64,000 bases of DNA. Source: Cinnamomum chago. Its lineage: Eukaryota; Streptophyta; Magnoliopsida; Laurales; Lauraceae. Shown here in pieces: positions 46,518-58,400 of the stretch. Where the stretch lies: assembly GCA_038049695.1 (NCBI GenBank), contig CP142451.1, forward strand, positions 44,217,001 through 44,281,000, read 5' to 3'. Below the pieces are notes generated by a model that made no database searches, was not told the origin of the DNA, and saw nothing but the letters and a program-made list of their open reading frames with translations. Both the position numbers and the translations under genes were made by a program. Position 1 is the stretch's first letter. The number at the start of each line of letters is the position of its first letter.

Positions 46518-49334
46518 TCCTCCACCCCTTAGGGCATTTGGTCCTCCAAATGAAATATAAAACTCACCTCAAGTAGTAGAAGTGGATATTTCTTCTGTAC
46601 TTGGTCTCGTAATTCCCATGTGGCCATTTCCGGTCCATGATTCTCTCATAGTACCTTTACCCACTGAATAGTCCGAGTCCTTAACTCTTGTTCCTTCGTA
46701 TCGATGATTTGAACGGGCTTCTCAACATAGTTGGCATCCTCTCTGATCTCCAATGGCACATGCTGGAGTACATGTGAAGGATCGGGGACATACTTCTTCA
46801 ACATAGACACATGGAAGCCGTTGTGTACGCCGGATAGCTCAGGTGGTAAGGCTAACCTATAAGCCACATCACCAATCTTGCTCACGATGTCATATGGTCC
46901 AATATATCTCCGTGATAACTTGCCCTTCTGTCCAAATCTCAATGTTCCTCTCGTAGGTGACACTTTCAAGAAAACCTTCTCTCCTTCTTTGAACTGTAAA
47001 TCCCTTTTATGAGAATCTGCATAGCTTTACTGTCTAATCCAGGCTACTTTCAGTCGTTCTTGGATCAACTTCACTTTGTCGCTGGTTTCACTCACTATAG
47101 TCGATCCATGGAAACTGCGAATTCCGACCTCTTCCCAACACACAGGTGTCCTACACCTTCTGCCATACAAAGCCTCAAAAGGCGCCATCCCAATGCTAGA
47201 GTGGTAACTGTTGTTGTAAGCAAACTCACACAACGGTAGAGTCTCATCCCATTGAGTCTTGAAATCTAACACACAGGCACGGAGCATATCCTCAAGAGTT
47301 TGAATTGTTCTCTCTGATTGACCATCTGTCTGTGGGTGATAAGCCGTGCTAAACTGTAGTTTCGTACCCATAGACACATGTAGCGTCTTCCAGAATCTCG
47401 AGACGAATTTGTTGTCTCTATCAGAAGTGATAGAAACTAGTTGTCCATGTCGACTGACAATCTTGTTGACAAACAACTCTGCCAAAGGTAGCATGTGCAT
47501 CTTCTTCCCTGTCCTCATAGGATGAAATGAGCTGACTTGGTGAGACGGTCCACAATGACCCATATCGCATCATTGCCTCTGCTAGTCCTCGGTGACCCGA
47601 AATAAAATCCATCGTAATGTGCTCCCACTTCCATTCTGGGATCTCTAACGGTTGTAACAATCCTGGAGGTCTCTGATGTTCTGCCTTTATTAACTGACAA
47701 GTCATGCAACGGGAGACAAACGCTGCAATTTCTCTCTTCATGTTATTCCACCAAAATCTGCCCTTCAAATTCTGATACATCTTTGTGCTGCCTGGATGCG
47801 TAGAGTACTTCGTACTGTGAGCTTCGGTCATAATATCATTCCTCAAGTCTTCAATATTTGGCACGCATAGACGGTCACGGTAGTACAAAACTCCATCAAC
47901 AATACGGAAATCGGGACGTTCTGCTATATGCTCTGAAATCTTGGCCAACTCTGAATCTTGCAACTGACTATCCTTGATCTTCTGAATAAAAGAAGGCTCT
48001 GACACTGACATGTTTGCTAACAAAACACCCTTCCTTAATGGCTGTAGATCTATACCTAACTCTTCAAATTGCTCAAAGATACAAGTGCTACTTAGGTTTG
48101 CCAAGCCTACTGATTTTTTGCTAAAGGCATCGGCAACTGCATTAGCTTTCCCCGAGTGGTACTTGATTGGAAAATCATAGTCCTTGATATATTTCATCCA
48201 TCTTCTCTGCCTCATGTTCAATTCCTTCTGAGAAAATAAATATTGTAAGCTGCGATGGTCGTAGTGGACTTCAAACTTCTCTCGATAGAGGTAATGTCTC
48301 CACATTTTCAATGCGAAAACAACCGCTGCTAACTCAAGATCATGGGTGGCATAATTCTTCTCGTTATCTTTCAACTATCGGGATCCATAAGTAATCACTT
48401 TTCCTTCTTGCATCAACACACAACCAAGTCCAACATTCGAAGCATCGGTAAAAATGGTAAAACCGCCGCTTCCGGATGGTAAAGTAAGGACTGGTGCTGT
48501 AGTCAATCTCTTCTTTAACTCTTGAAAACTATCGTCACACTGATCTGTCCACACATATGGCACATTCTTCCTTGTCAACTTCGTCAAAGGTGACGCAATC
48601 GACGAGAATCCCTTCACAAACCTCCTATAATAACCTGCTAAACCCAGAAAACTTCTGATTTCTAACGCATTCTTCGGTCTTTCCCAACTCATAACTGCTT
48701 CAATCTTGGACGGATCCACTGATAATCCTTCTTTGGAGATGATGTGCCCCAAAAATGCTACTTGTTCCAACCAAAATTCACACTTGTTGAGCTTTGCATA
48801 CAGTTGATTCTCCCTCAAGAGTTGCAGTGCTATCCTCAAGTGCTCTTCATGCTCTTCTCTGGTCTTGGAGTACACCAAAATGTCATCTATGAATACTACT
48901 ACAAACTGATCCAGATACTGTGCAAATATCTTGTTCATCAATGCCATGAACACTGCCGGTGCATTAGTCAACCCAAATGGCATCACTAGGAACTCATAGT
49001 GGCCATATCTTGTCCGGAAAGCTGTTTTCAACACATCTGATTCTCTATCTCTCAGCTGATGGTAACTGGATCTCAAATCAATCTTCGAAAAGTATGATGC
49101 ACCTTGCAATTGATCAAACAATTCATCTATTCTTGGCAATGGGTACTTGTTCTTGATGGTCACTTGATTCAATCTTCGGTAATCTATACACATTCTCATC
49201 GAACCATCCTTCTTCTTAACAAACAAAATTGGAGCTCCCCATGGTGAAACAAAACCTTTGTCTAACAATTCTTGCAACTGAGTCTTCAACTCTCCCAATT
49301 CTGCCGGAGCCATTCTATATGGTACAATAGATAT
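46518..49334 (-). pseudogene. GA3 gypsy pol: reverse transcriptase to chromodomain
   Basis: Best-preserved GA pol here. Minus strand: RT from [13 protein letters not shown] (49313), [28 protein letters not shown] near 48890, FLGH, RNase H FTDAS near 48450, then a CAG-to-TAG stop at 48375-48377, DALSKKS, integrase HPGSTKMYQNL near 47790, CMTCQL, SDRD near 47420, QSERTIQ near 47310 and the chromodomain ending near 46560. Single-base deletions near 47595 and 47520 and a stop near 47027 break it. The RT N-terminus, protease and gag are deleted at 49335-49369. Confidence 0.92.
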
Positions 49335-49369
49335 CGGAGCAATATGATTCTATATGGTGCAATAGATAT

Positions 49370-50387
49370 AGGCATGAGTGGAAAATACCAAAATCATTGA
49401 AAGCTTATAAAAAAATCAAATCAACCACTTGTCTTGGGTCTTCTAATGAGCAAATCAAACTCTTATACTTTTCCAAGCCAAAGATTCAAGCTATGAACAA
49501 AATCCCCAAAACAAACAAACCCTAAAATGGTCAAACGATGAAATAGAAAGGGAAACCTTACAATAATGAAGATGAAGCTTCTCTAAGGCTAGAAGAATAC
49601 AAATCTAGAAGAAGGGAAGGATTACGTACTTGTAAGGTCCTCTAATGGCAAGAGTAAGCTCTATGAAGATCTTGGAATGGAGGGTTTTCTTCACAAATGG
49701 TATCAATAGAGAGCCATGGTGATGAGGAAGAAGATGATGATCTCCATTTTGATGTTGGTGCAAGATTAGTAGGAGATTGAGATGGAAAGAGAAAGAAGAA
49801 GAAGAAAAGTTGCCAAACAAACCCTAGACTCTTTTTTTGTGCTGGAAAAGGGAAAATGAGGAAGATGGGTCTCCTTATATAAGCAAATGGAGATGGGTCC
49901 CACTACTTAAGACACTCAAGGGCTGAAATCTTGGCTTTCGGGGCTTCTCATGAATTCGATGAAGAAGAGAAAAGTAATCGTAAAAATATCTAGTTTCCAA
50001 AAAGTATATGTTTCGCGGGTTTCGGAAATATCAAGTTTTGGGTACAGATTTTTGTGTGCAATGACTGTTTTGCCCTCAAGGCTATGAAATCGGGTTTCGG
50101 GATCTCGAACGGGGGCGGGATCAACATGAAAGTCGTAGGGATTCACAATACAATAAAACGGGATAAAAACAATGAATGCAAAAATCTCCGATAAATCCTC
50201 AAGCGCAAGCAAGGTCATAAAGAAGGAACCCCCAAAAGGGCCCCACTAATCACAAGCAATCAAAATGCCCCAAAACTATATCTAAAGTTATTCCAAGCCC
50301 AACCTAACCAAAATCCACTAAACACGCTTAGAACTAAAACACAACTTAATCAATACTAATCGAGTTAACTCGAGTCGGGGTCTTACA
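49370..50387 (-). mobile_element. GA3 5' LTR (first 1.0 kb)
   Basis: Collinear with 45500-46517, ending GTCTTACA at 50387. Only the upstream (U3) part is left: evening element at 49983-49991, TATA at about 49874. Its end abuts GA2 LTR sequence, so GA3 inserted in the GA2 5' LTR. Confidence 0.85.
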
Positions 50388-52685
50388 CATATACTATACA
50401 TGACCACGGTAGCGAGCCAGGCATCAGGAACCACAGTAGCAATCTGCGGCATCGGGACTAGACCACGGTAATAACCGGGTAGCGAGATCCAAACTGCAGT
50501 TGGCGGGACAAGAGGGGGATCTCCAAGTCGGTGGATCAGACCAACAGGGTTATCCAAGCTTAGCGGTGCCGACTCAAAGGTCAAATAACAAGATTAATAC
50601 ATGTATGAAATACATCAAGTGCAAGTATATAAATAAACGGGACGGGGTGCTCAAAGGCACAACTGTCATATCAATTCGAGCATGCTTATCGGCTAACAAG
50701 ATGCTACAATTGCAATTTCGACATTTTCGAGAATACATAAAAAGTTCGGGAAATAGTAAAATTCAAATGAACTTTCAAAATCTCAAGACAAGTACCGGAG
50801 GTTCAAGATTCGTTTAAGGTGAATAGGGGTCCCGTTTGTCGATTTAATAACCACTTGGTACTCTTTGAGTTTGGGGACATTCCGAGCTCCTTATACACCT
50901 TAGGATTTTTACAACTTTAAATGAAATCTTTGTGACGTGGTTTCTTTCTCAAACGGATGTCAAATCATATGAACAGTACTTCTCAATATAATGGAGTTCC
51001 CAACAAACCTCTCGCAAATATATAAACATTTTATTTATGCTCCCAAAACAGTCTCAGGTGAAAAGTACCCATCGCTCGAGCGGACTGGAGGTTCACTCGA
51101 GCGGTTAGCTCTCTGGAATGGTTGTTTGGGTGGGTTCGCTCGAGCGAAGTTGAGGTCGCTCGAGCAAACTCATCCAGAGTCAGGTTGGCTCGAGCGAAGT
51201 ATTGGTTCGCTCGAACTAACCACTCTCTGGGACGAGTTCTGGGAGGTTCGCTCGAGCGACCAAGGGGTTCGCTCGGGCAAACTGCCCTCTAGAATGCTCC
51301 GAACCCATTTCTGGACACTTCGCCCGAGCGAAATGTCATGTTCGCTGGAGCGAACTGTCCAGAAACTGATTCCGGGATAGTTCAAATCATCTCTATCTCT
51401 TCCTTCTACAACCTCTTTCTAGCCTCTTTTATGCATCCAATGAGGAGTACAAAACTTCAATCAAAACAACATCAAATCTCTTACAATATCCATTCCATTC
51501 TCCTCCATCAACATCACATCCAATACAAAGAAAGAAGGAAGGAAACCATTACACAGAAGAGTACATTTGGAATAAAACAAGAGAAAATTAAATGTTATGC
51601 ACCAATACATTTCTATGACATAAATGCACTATCAATGCTCTATCATGAACATTTATTTAAAAACAATGCAATAAATAGGCATGAGTGGAAATACCAAAAC
51701 CATTGAAAGCTCATGAAAATCAAATCATCCACTTGCCTTGGGTCCAAGCTAATCAAGAAAATCAAACTCTTATACTCCTCCAAGCCAAAGATCCAAGCTA
51801 TGAACAAAATTCCCAAAGCAAAACCCTAAAAGAGTAAAAACATGGAATAGAAGGAGAGAACCAACAATAAAGGAGATGGAGCTTCTCTAGGACTAGAAGA
51901 ATACAAATCTATAAGATGGAGATGATCACTTACTTGTAAGGTCCTCTAATGGCAAGAGTAAGCTCAATGAAGATCTTGGAATGGGAGGTTTTCTCTCAAA
52001 ATGACATCAATGGGTAGCCTTCAAGATGAGGAAGAGAATGGTGAAGTCCATTTTGATGTTGGTGCAAGTTTGGTAGGAGATTGAGATGAAGAGAGCAAGA
52101 AGAAGAGATAAGTTGCAAGAAAACCCTAGGTTAAAGCTTGTGCTGGAAAAGGAAAATGAAAGATGGGTTCTCCTTATATAAGCAATGGGAATGGATCCCA
52201 CCACTTAAGAAACTCTTTGGGCTGAAATCATGTCTTTCGAGATCTCGAATGAATTCGACGAAGAAGGAAGAAATGATGGCCGAAATATTTAGTTTCCAAA
52301 AAGTATATGTTTCGTGGGTTTCGGGGATATCAAGTTTTGGGCACAGATTTAGTGTAAAAAGACTGTTTTGCCCTCAAGGCAAGGAAATCGGGTTCCGGGA
52401 TCTCGAACGGGGACGGGATCAACATGAAAGTTGCCGGGATAAACGAGGCAAATGAAATGGGATTTAAACAATGAACTCAAGAATCTCCGCTAAATCCCCA
52501 AGCACATGCAAGGTCATAAAAAGGAACCCCCAAAGGGTCCCACTAATCACAAAGCAATCAAAATTCCCCAAAACTATATCAAAAGCTATTCCAAACTCAA
52601 CTTAGTTAAAGACTACTAGTCACGCTTAAGACTAACACACGACTTAATTAACACTAATCGGGTTCACTCGGGTCAGGGTCTTACA
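50388..52685 (-). mobile_element. GA2 5' LTR (partial, 2.3 kb)
   Basis: Collinear with 35600-37281 of the GA2 3' LTR, ending CTTACA before GTTAC (TSD). It contains the full CTCGAGCG island (51070-51370) lost from the 3' LTR. The downstream part is deleted at 50388. The SEE-like box is mutated (AAATATTT near 52284). Confidence 0.88.
51070..51370. repeat. CTCGAGCG island in GA2 5' LTR
   Basis: About twelve GCTCGAGCG-like words with TCTCTGGAA-type spacers. Confidence 0.85.
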
Positions 52686-52690
52686 GTTAC

Positions 52691-54041
52691 TACATGATTA
52701 TTTTAGTTAAGTGTGACCCACCAACTAGCATTGCATGACAACCGTTGCGAGCAGCTCCTCCTTGAGGAGTGGGCCTCTGCCCCGTCTTACCAACATTATC
52801 CATAGGAGATTCATATCTAGTAACTAGACAAGTAAAAGCCCTCCGTGGGGAACGGCCATTCTCAGGATGGCGCGAGGCTAATGCTTTCCTTACAATGGAC
52901 CTATGGTGGAAAACCATGGGGATTTCTAAATATAAATGCCCTGTTCCCACTTAATTTTTTAGAATTGAGGATTTCCTTATAGGTATTTGGGCCCACATAT
53001 ATAGACATCAAATCATCTCATGATATGACCAATGATTGGTTCCATGTCAAGTTATTTTATGGAAAGTCCAGTTTCTAAAACTAGTGTTTCCAATGGATCC
53101 ATCTCATGGGTTCACCAACACTAATTATAACTCTTTCCAAAAATTAAGTTGATTTGACCAATTTTGGAAATTGCTATGTTCGGATCAGATTTGGAAACAT
53201 TCTATAAAAGCAACCATCCACAAATAGAAAGTGCAAAAATAGAAACTAGTCCTCTCCTCCACATGGCCCAAATAGACTTCTTAGACTTCTAGACTTTCCA
53301 AAACTTTAGGATTCCTCAAACTATTTGGGCATCTCCAAAATCTTTTTGGTAATCTTCAAACTCTTTGATTAGGAGTCCAACTTCACTTTCCTTCTTCGTC
53401 TCGGACATAGCCAGAGTTTACAAATTTAGAAAATTTATATAAATTCATATGCCTCAATTTTGAGACTTACATGGTAATCTAAACATGGAAATAAAAAGGC
53501 TGTAGGGAAATTCACCATGCCTTGCCCTTTCACGGGAAACCAAGGAAACCATGATGCCCTTTACATGTTGCCCAAAATAACCATCAACCATATAAAGAAA
53601 GTAAAAGACTTGTGGGCCACATGGAGAGGACAAGATCACCGCTAAGTTAGTATCACATACAACCAAGCAACTCACAAAACCAGGCTGCCAAACCATAGTG
53701 AAAAGATAGGATCCCAAAAGAAAATTCGGATTAAAAAATTAGAAATTTTCTGGCCAGGTCGGCTAGCCGACCTGACGAACACCCAAAAATTGGGTTTTTG
53801 CAAATCTTAGCCAACTGATCTCAAACTCTTTCTAATGATTCCAAATTCCATCTAATGGCTTCCTGCCATCTTTCCATCATACTTAAACCCTTTTGTGACA
53901 TTCTAAACATGAATCTGCTACAAAAAGTAAACAAACTCAATCAAAATTGATCCTTACATAGCCCTAGGTATATTGTCTCCGCATCTTATGCAAAGATTAG
54001 ATCTAGATTGCTGAACTAACATGAATAGAGATGATGTATGT
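52691..54041 (-). other. CO4 leader, part next to the LTR
   Basis: Reverse of the copia leader: conserved segment at 53454-53640, palindrome GGTCGGCTAGCCGACC (16 bp, perfect) at 53757-53772, and the primer-binding site complementary to 54042-54052 (CTCCGATACCA, one change from the expected sequence). Confidence 0.85.
53757..53772. repeat. 16-bp GGCTAGCC palindrome in CO4 leader
   Basis: GGTCGGCTAGCCGACC, fully self-complementary, at the leader position where CO1 has GGTCGACC and CO3 has GCTCGAGC words. Confidence 0.9.
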
Positions 54042-54054
54042 CTCCGATACCAAT

Positions 54055-55754
54055 TGTTGGAAGTAGGTGGGCCTCGTGGATAGGTTTTCAAAACTTTTGA
54101 CCCACTTGACTCAGGGATCAAGAACCCATAAGACCATAAACCACATCCCGGATGCAATCCCTCCGTCTCATCAATCATGTACAATAATAAATTCTATCTA
54201 GAAGATAGAAATTAGCAACAAACAAGCAACCATAAATCCACAATATCCAATGAAATAGATTATACCTTTGGAGATCGGTTGTGCTCTAATGGAGAATAAG
54301 ACAATTAGCTTGAACAATAACTCTTCTTGAAGCAAATTAGGATCTCCAAGACCATGTTGTCTTCCACTCTATGACCCATATCAGATCTATTTTCTCAAGA
54401 AGATTAGTGGACCCTCCAAGAGAAAACCCTACTAGAAACTCCAAGAAACTAGAAAAGAGAGAGAGGAGTGCAGCTGTTGCACAAAAGAGGGGGCTGGGAG
54501 TGAATTCCAAGGTGGGACATCCAACCCCCTTTTTGTCTCCTTTTATAGTTTTTCAAACCTCATCTTCTTACTAATTAACTAGAAGTCCTACTTCGAAAAA
54601 TAATTAGTAACTTTCTCCTTTTTCTAATTATTATAGAAGTCTCACTTCTACAACAATTAGTAACTAACTATTACCACTATTAGAAGTCCTACTTCAAATA
54701 GAAATAGTAACTTTCTAATTCCTTCCTTTTAGAGTTCAAGTAGAATTAGTATCTTTCTAATAACTTGAGCTAGCGTGGGGACCACTAGGGATTCCATAGA
54801 AAGCTGGCTCCAACTGGGACACCACGACGCCACATCTCATGTGCAATCCGGGCGCACAGTTAAGTGCAAATAACACCACTATATAAATGCAATTACACTC
54901 TAGTCTTTGGAATAAATTACAATAAAGACCCTAAACTTTCTAATTACCACAAATAGGCTCCTCTATCAATATCCATGGATCAATTGGAATAAATCTGTCC
55001 CTTCCAATCTTAGATCCACATCTTATTATCCTTGAACCCCAATTAATCACAGCGATCATCGGTAATATCCAATTAACTCTTAATAGAGATGGGTGCACAC
55101 TTACTAATGACAAATCTATTAATTGGCATAAGAGGATAATATAGATAGATTCCATCTTGACTATTGAATGTTCTCACAGTCCTACTGCTACGTACCCAAG
55201 ACACCGAGGTGTTGACCTACAGTTGGCCTCAGTCATTGGTGACTCAAAGCAAATGAATAGACAGAAACTTGGGTTCATCAATGTCTCAGAATTGAGAGCC
55301 TATTGCTAGGGACTTATGAGAGAAGACCTTAAAATCGAGATAGTATTCCATAAGATGCTTCTCATGGTCCTTCAATACATCCAATGTACCAGCACTGTAA
55401 TCTAGAATCTTACATTCTGATGATCGAGACAAATCACACTATCTCATAGTGATCAAAGTGTTGAAACCTTATCAAATGAGATGTCATCTCATCACTAGCT
55501 GTGAAGATATTTAAGTATAAGATTTGTGATACATGTCTCCCGTATGTGGATCTCATCCATATACATATATCACAACTAATATGCTAATGGGACCCGGTTC
55601 ATCTCATGAACCATCATGTCATATGTATTGGTCATGTGCATTAAGTAATAAAACATCATTCATCTCATGAAAGGAAAGCATGATTTTATTGATAAATAAA
55701 GAAATTAATCAATTTATTACATCATCTGATAGATTGAGTCCATACAATCTAACA
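54055..55754 (-). mobile_element. CO4 copia LTR (minus strand)
   Basis: TGTTGGAAG...TCTAACA, 1,700 bp, reverse of the CO3 LTR with about 10% differences by eye. Its outer end meets MULE-side sequence (ATGAA). The left outer flank of CO3 is CTATT, so no TSD joins the two. Confidence 0.9.
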
Positions 55755-55996
55755 ATGAATCCCCACCTGTTTGCACTGTGTCGGCTACTTTTGTAAGATA
55801 TCCATGGTGGCAGTCACACATGGAGGTGACCACAATCACACCTGTCTACATTGTTATTATATCAATGGTTTTGTCGCACATGGATTTTTCTTTGTTATTG
55901 TACATGAATTTGTCTCAAATAATTTTCGTTTACATGTAGATGTTGTTTGATGAAGTTACAATCAATTCCACCGTGGTGGTTATTTTACAGACCCAC
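55755..55996 (+). pseudogene. MULE 5' region and transposase N-terminus
   Basis: Nothing recognisable in 55755-55939. From ATG 55940 (MLFDEVTI) a broken frame continues as QFHRGGYFTDPP, the typical N-terminal FHHGG-type motif of MuDR-class transposases; one base is missing near 55960. GB3 interrupts it within the PP codons (TSD CCCAC), and NSVYIGG follows at 62178. No terminal inverted repeat is visible because CO4 cuts the left side. Confidence 0.75.
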
Positions 55997-56275
55997 TGTC
56001 ACGCCCCCGAACCGGAACCTCGGGGGCGGGAATGGGATTTAGCATAAATTATATTTTTCTCCCAAGATCCGCGTGTGTGAAGACAACACATTTCAACACA
56101 TTCTGAATATTTTGCGGAAGCTTTCGTGGCGTTGCGACCCGGAGTCCGTGGCCATCGGATTCCGCATCGCACTCAACCTTTAGCATATAGCTATCATATC
56201 AAGAATCATATCAGACTGGAGTAAACCATCACAACAAAATACAGAGCTGACAGTAACAAAATACAGAGCTGACAG
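55997..56275 (-). mobile_element. GB3 LTR, left part, TSD CCCAC
   Basis: TGTCACGCCCCCGAACC start, collinear with the first 270 bp of GB1. CCCAC at 55992-55996 matches 62173-62177. It ends in a 22-bp tandem duplication and then GC2 pol. The rest of GB3 is at 59772-62172; about 1.3 kb of LTR between them is missing. Confidence 0.88.
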
Positions 56276-56276
56276 A

Positions 56277-56870
56277 ACTCCGGTTTGCTGGGAAGAAGTC
56301 GGTGAACGTAGTTTCCATGGACCGACGATAGTTGGAGAGACAAGTGACAAAGTCAAGCTGATTCAGGAACGGTTGAAGATCGCCCGTAGTAGGCAAAAGA
56401 GTTACGCAGATACTCGCAGAAGAGAATTGCAGTTTCAGGTGGGTGACAAGGTGTTTTTGAAGATCTCACCAGTTAGAGGGACTTTGAGGTTTGGGCAGAA
56501 GGGCAAATTGTCTAGAAGGTTTATTGGTCCGTATGAGATTTTGAGCAAGATTGGAGATGTAGCTTATAGACTTGCGTTACCGCCGGAATTCTCCGGGGTG
56601 CACAATGTATTTCATGTTTCTATGCTCAAGAAGTATATCTCTAGTCCTGCACACATTCTACAACATGAGCCTTTGGAAATTCGGGAAGATGCCTCGTATG
56701 TGGAAAGACCGATCAAGATCATTGACACCAAAGAGCAAGAATTGAGAAATCGGTCTATTCATTGGGTCAAGGTACTTTGGGAAAATCACGAGCCAGAGGA
56801 AGCCACCTGGGAATTGAGAGAGCAAGTGCAAAGGAAGTATCCACAGCTTTTACCAGAGGTAATTGTTTGA
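56277..56870 (+). pseudogene. GC2 gypsy pol: integrase tail and chromodomain
   Basis: 197 codons open without a break, from TPVCWEEVGE to the TGA at 56868-56870: LKIARSRQKSYADTRRREL, GQKGKLSRRFIGPYEI, SGVHNVFHVSMLKKY, then the chromodomain (IDTKEQELR, VKVLWENHEPEEATWELREQV). The 5' part is deleted at 56276, so it is a fragment. It is about as close to GA as family members are, but its LTR differs. A donor-like GAG|GTAATT follows the LLPE codons, as in GA1. Confidence 0.92.
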
Positions 56871-58084
56871 TTTATTTGGTGGACCAAATATCCTAAGGGG
56901 TGGAGGATGTTAGACCCCGACCCAGACCAAGTCGATTAGTGTGCGATTAGTATATGTTTAGTTCTAAGTGGGTTTAGTCGTGGTTGGGTTGGAAGTGATT
57001 AGTTATTTTTGGACATAGCTTTGGGAATTTTGAGAACGTCTAGTATTAGTCAGACACACTCAGGAAGGCCTGAGTGCACGTGTAAGCTTGGGAAGATCGT
57101 ATCGATTTCCGTGTGAGTGTGATTTTGATTTCATTTGAATGATGTTTCGACATGTTGCAACTTTCGTTTTAAGCACATTCGTGTTCGAAGCCCAAAAACC
57201 CATGTTTTGGCCCAAAGAGGGTAAAATTGTCCTTTATGCACAAATCTGGACACAATTTTCGAAATCTCAAAACCATGTCAAAAATATACTTTTTGGAAAC
57301 TAGATATTTCGACGATCGTTTTATCCTTCTTCGTCGAAGTCATCCGAGGCCCACAAGATCATGTTTTAGCCATTTCAAATTCAGGTCACATGGGGCCCAT
57401 GAGTCATCACTTAATCCCCCTTTCCCTCTTCTTCCACTCACTTTACCAAATCTCTGCAATTTCTGAATCTAGGGCAAGGGAAAACCTCTTTTTCTCTCCA
57501 TCTTCCCCATCTTGTTTGATCTAGCTAGAGAGCTCCAAAGAAGATTCTAAGACTACCATTTTCTTCATCTCCTTGCAAGCTTCCTATTGATACAATCTTC
57601 TTGAAGTTTCAAGTTGGGAAAGCTCTCCATTCTCTCCCATCTCTCTTGTTTGACTTTCTCTAGGTAAGAGTTTCAAACCATGTTTTCCATGAAGTCTTTT
57701 TAGTCCTCAAAGATCATGTTTTTCATATTTACAAACCCTATTTGTAAAATGGGTTTCTTGTCTTAAGCTTGAGTGAGTTTGGTGTGGTTTTCTTGGTTTT
57801 TCTTGTAGTGCTTGATAGCTTGAGTGAAGTGCTTGAGGAGGAGTGTTTAGCATTTGGGCAAGGCAAGTAATCTCTATAGGATCATTGTGCATGTTATTCT
57901 AAGCTACATTGTTGTTTTGGGAACTTTGCATATGAATGTGTTACAAGTTTCATGATTGTGTTTTGTTGGTTTTGGATGTGTGTTTTACCCTTGAAGAGCC
58001 TATATGCTCAGGGAATACAAGAGGAATGAGAATGAATGGAAAGGAGGAAGGAAAAATGTGAAAATCTGCACTGAACCGCACACC

Positions 58085-58400
58085 CGTGCATTGGCGGTCA
58101 GCTCGCGGCTAGCCGCCTGTGTCCACTGCGGCTAACCGCAGGCTGACCGAACTCAGCGGTTACTTTTCCAGAAGCTAGCATTTTCATCTGGGATCAGCGG
58201 TCAGCACCACGGTCAGCTCACGGCTAACCGCCAGTCTCACTCGCGGTTAACCGTAAGCCAACCGAAATTATTACGGTTCCTTTTCCCGAGAGCTAAGTTC
58301 GATTTGTTTTCCAGCGGTCAGCCTGGCGGTCACCTTGCGGCTAGCTGCCATGTCCCAGTTCGTCTAGCCGACACCTGACCACGAGGTGACCGAAATTCAC
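58085..58400. repeat. GGTTAGCC-class island in GC2 LTR
   Basis: GGCTAACCGC, GCGGTTAACCG and GCGGTCAGC words repeated about ten times, between the donor-like and acceptor-like sites. Confidence 0.78.

Noticed and set aside
55755-55939. Possible MULE terminal inverted repeat or promoter
   Set aside because: No match to another terminal sequence within the window; the left side is cut by CO4.
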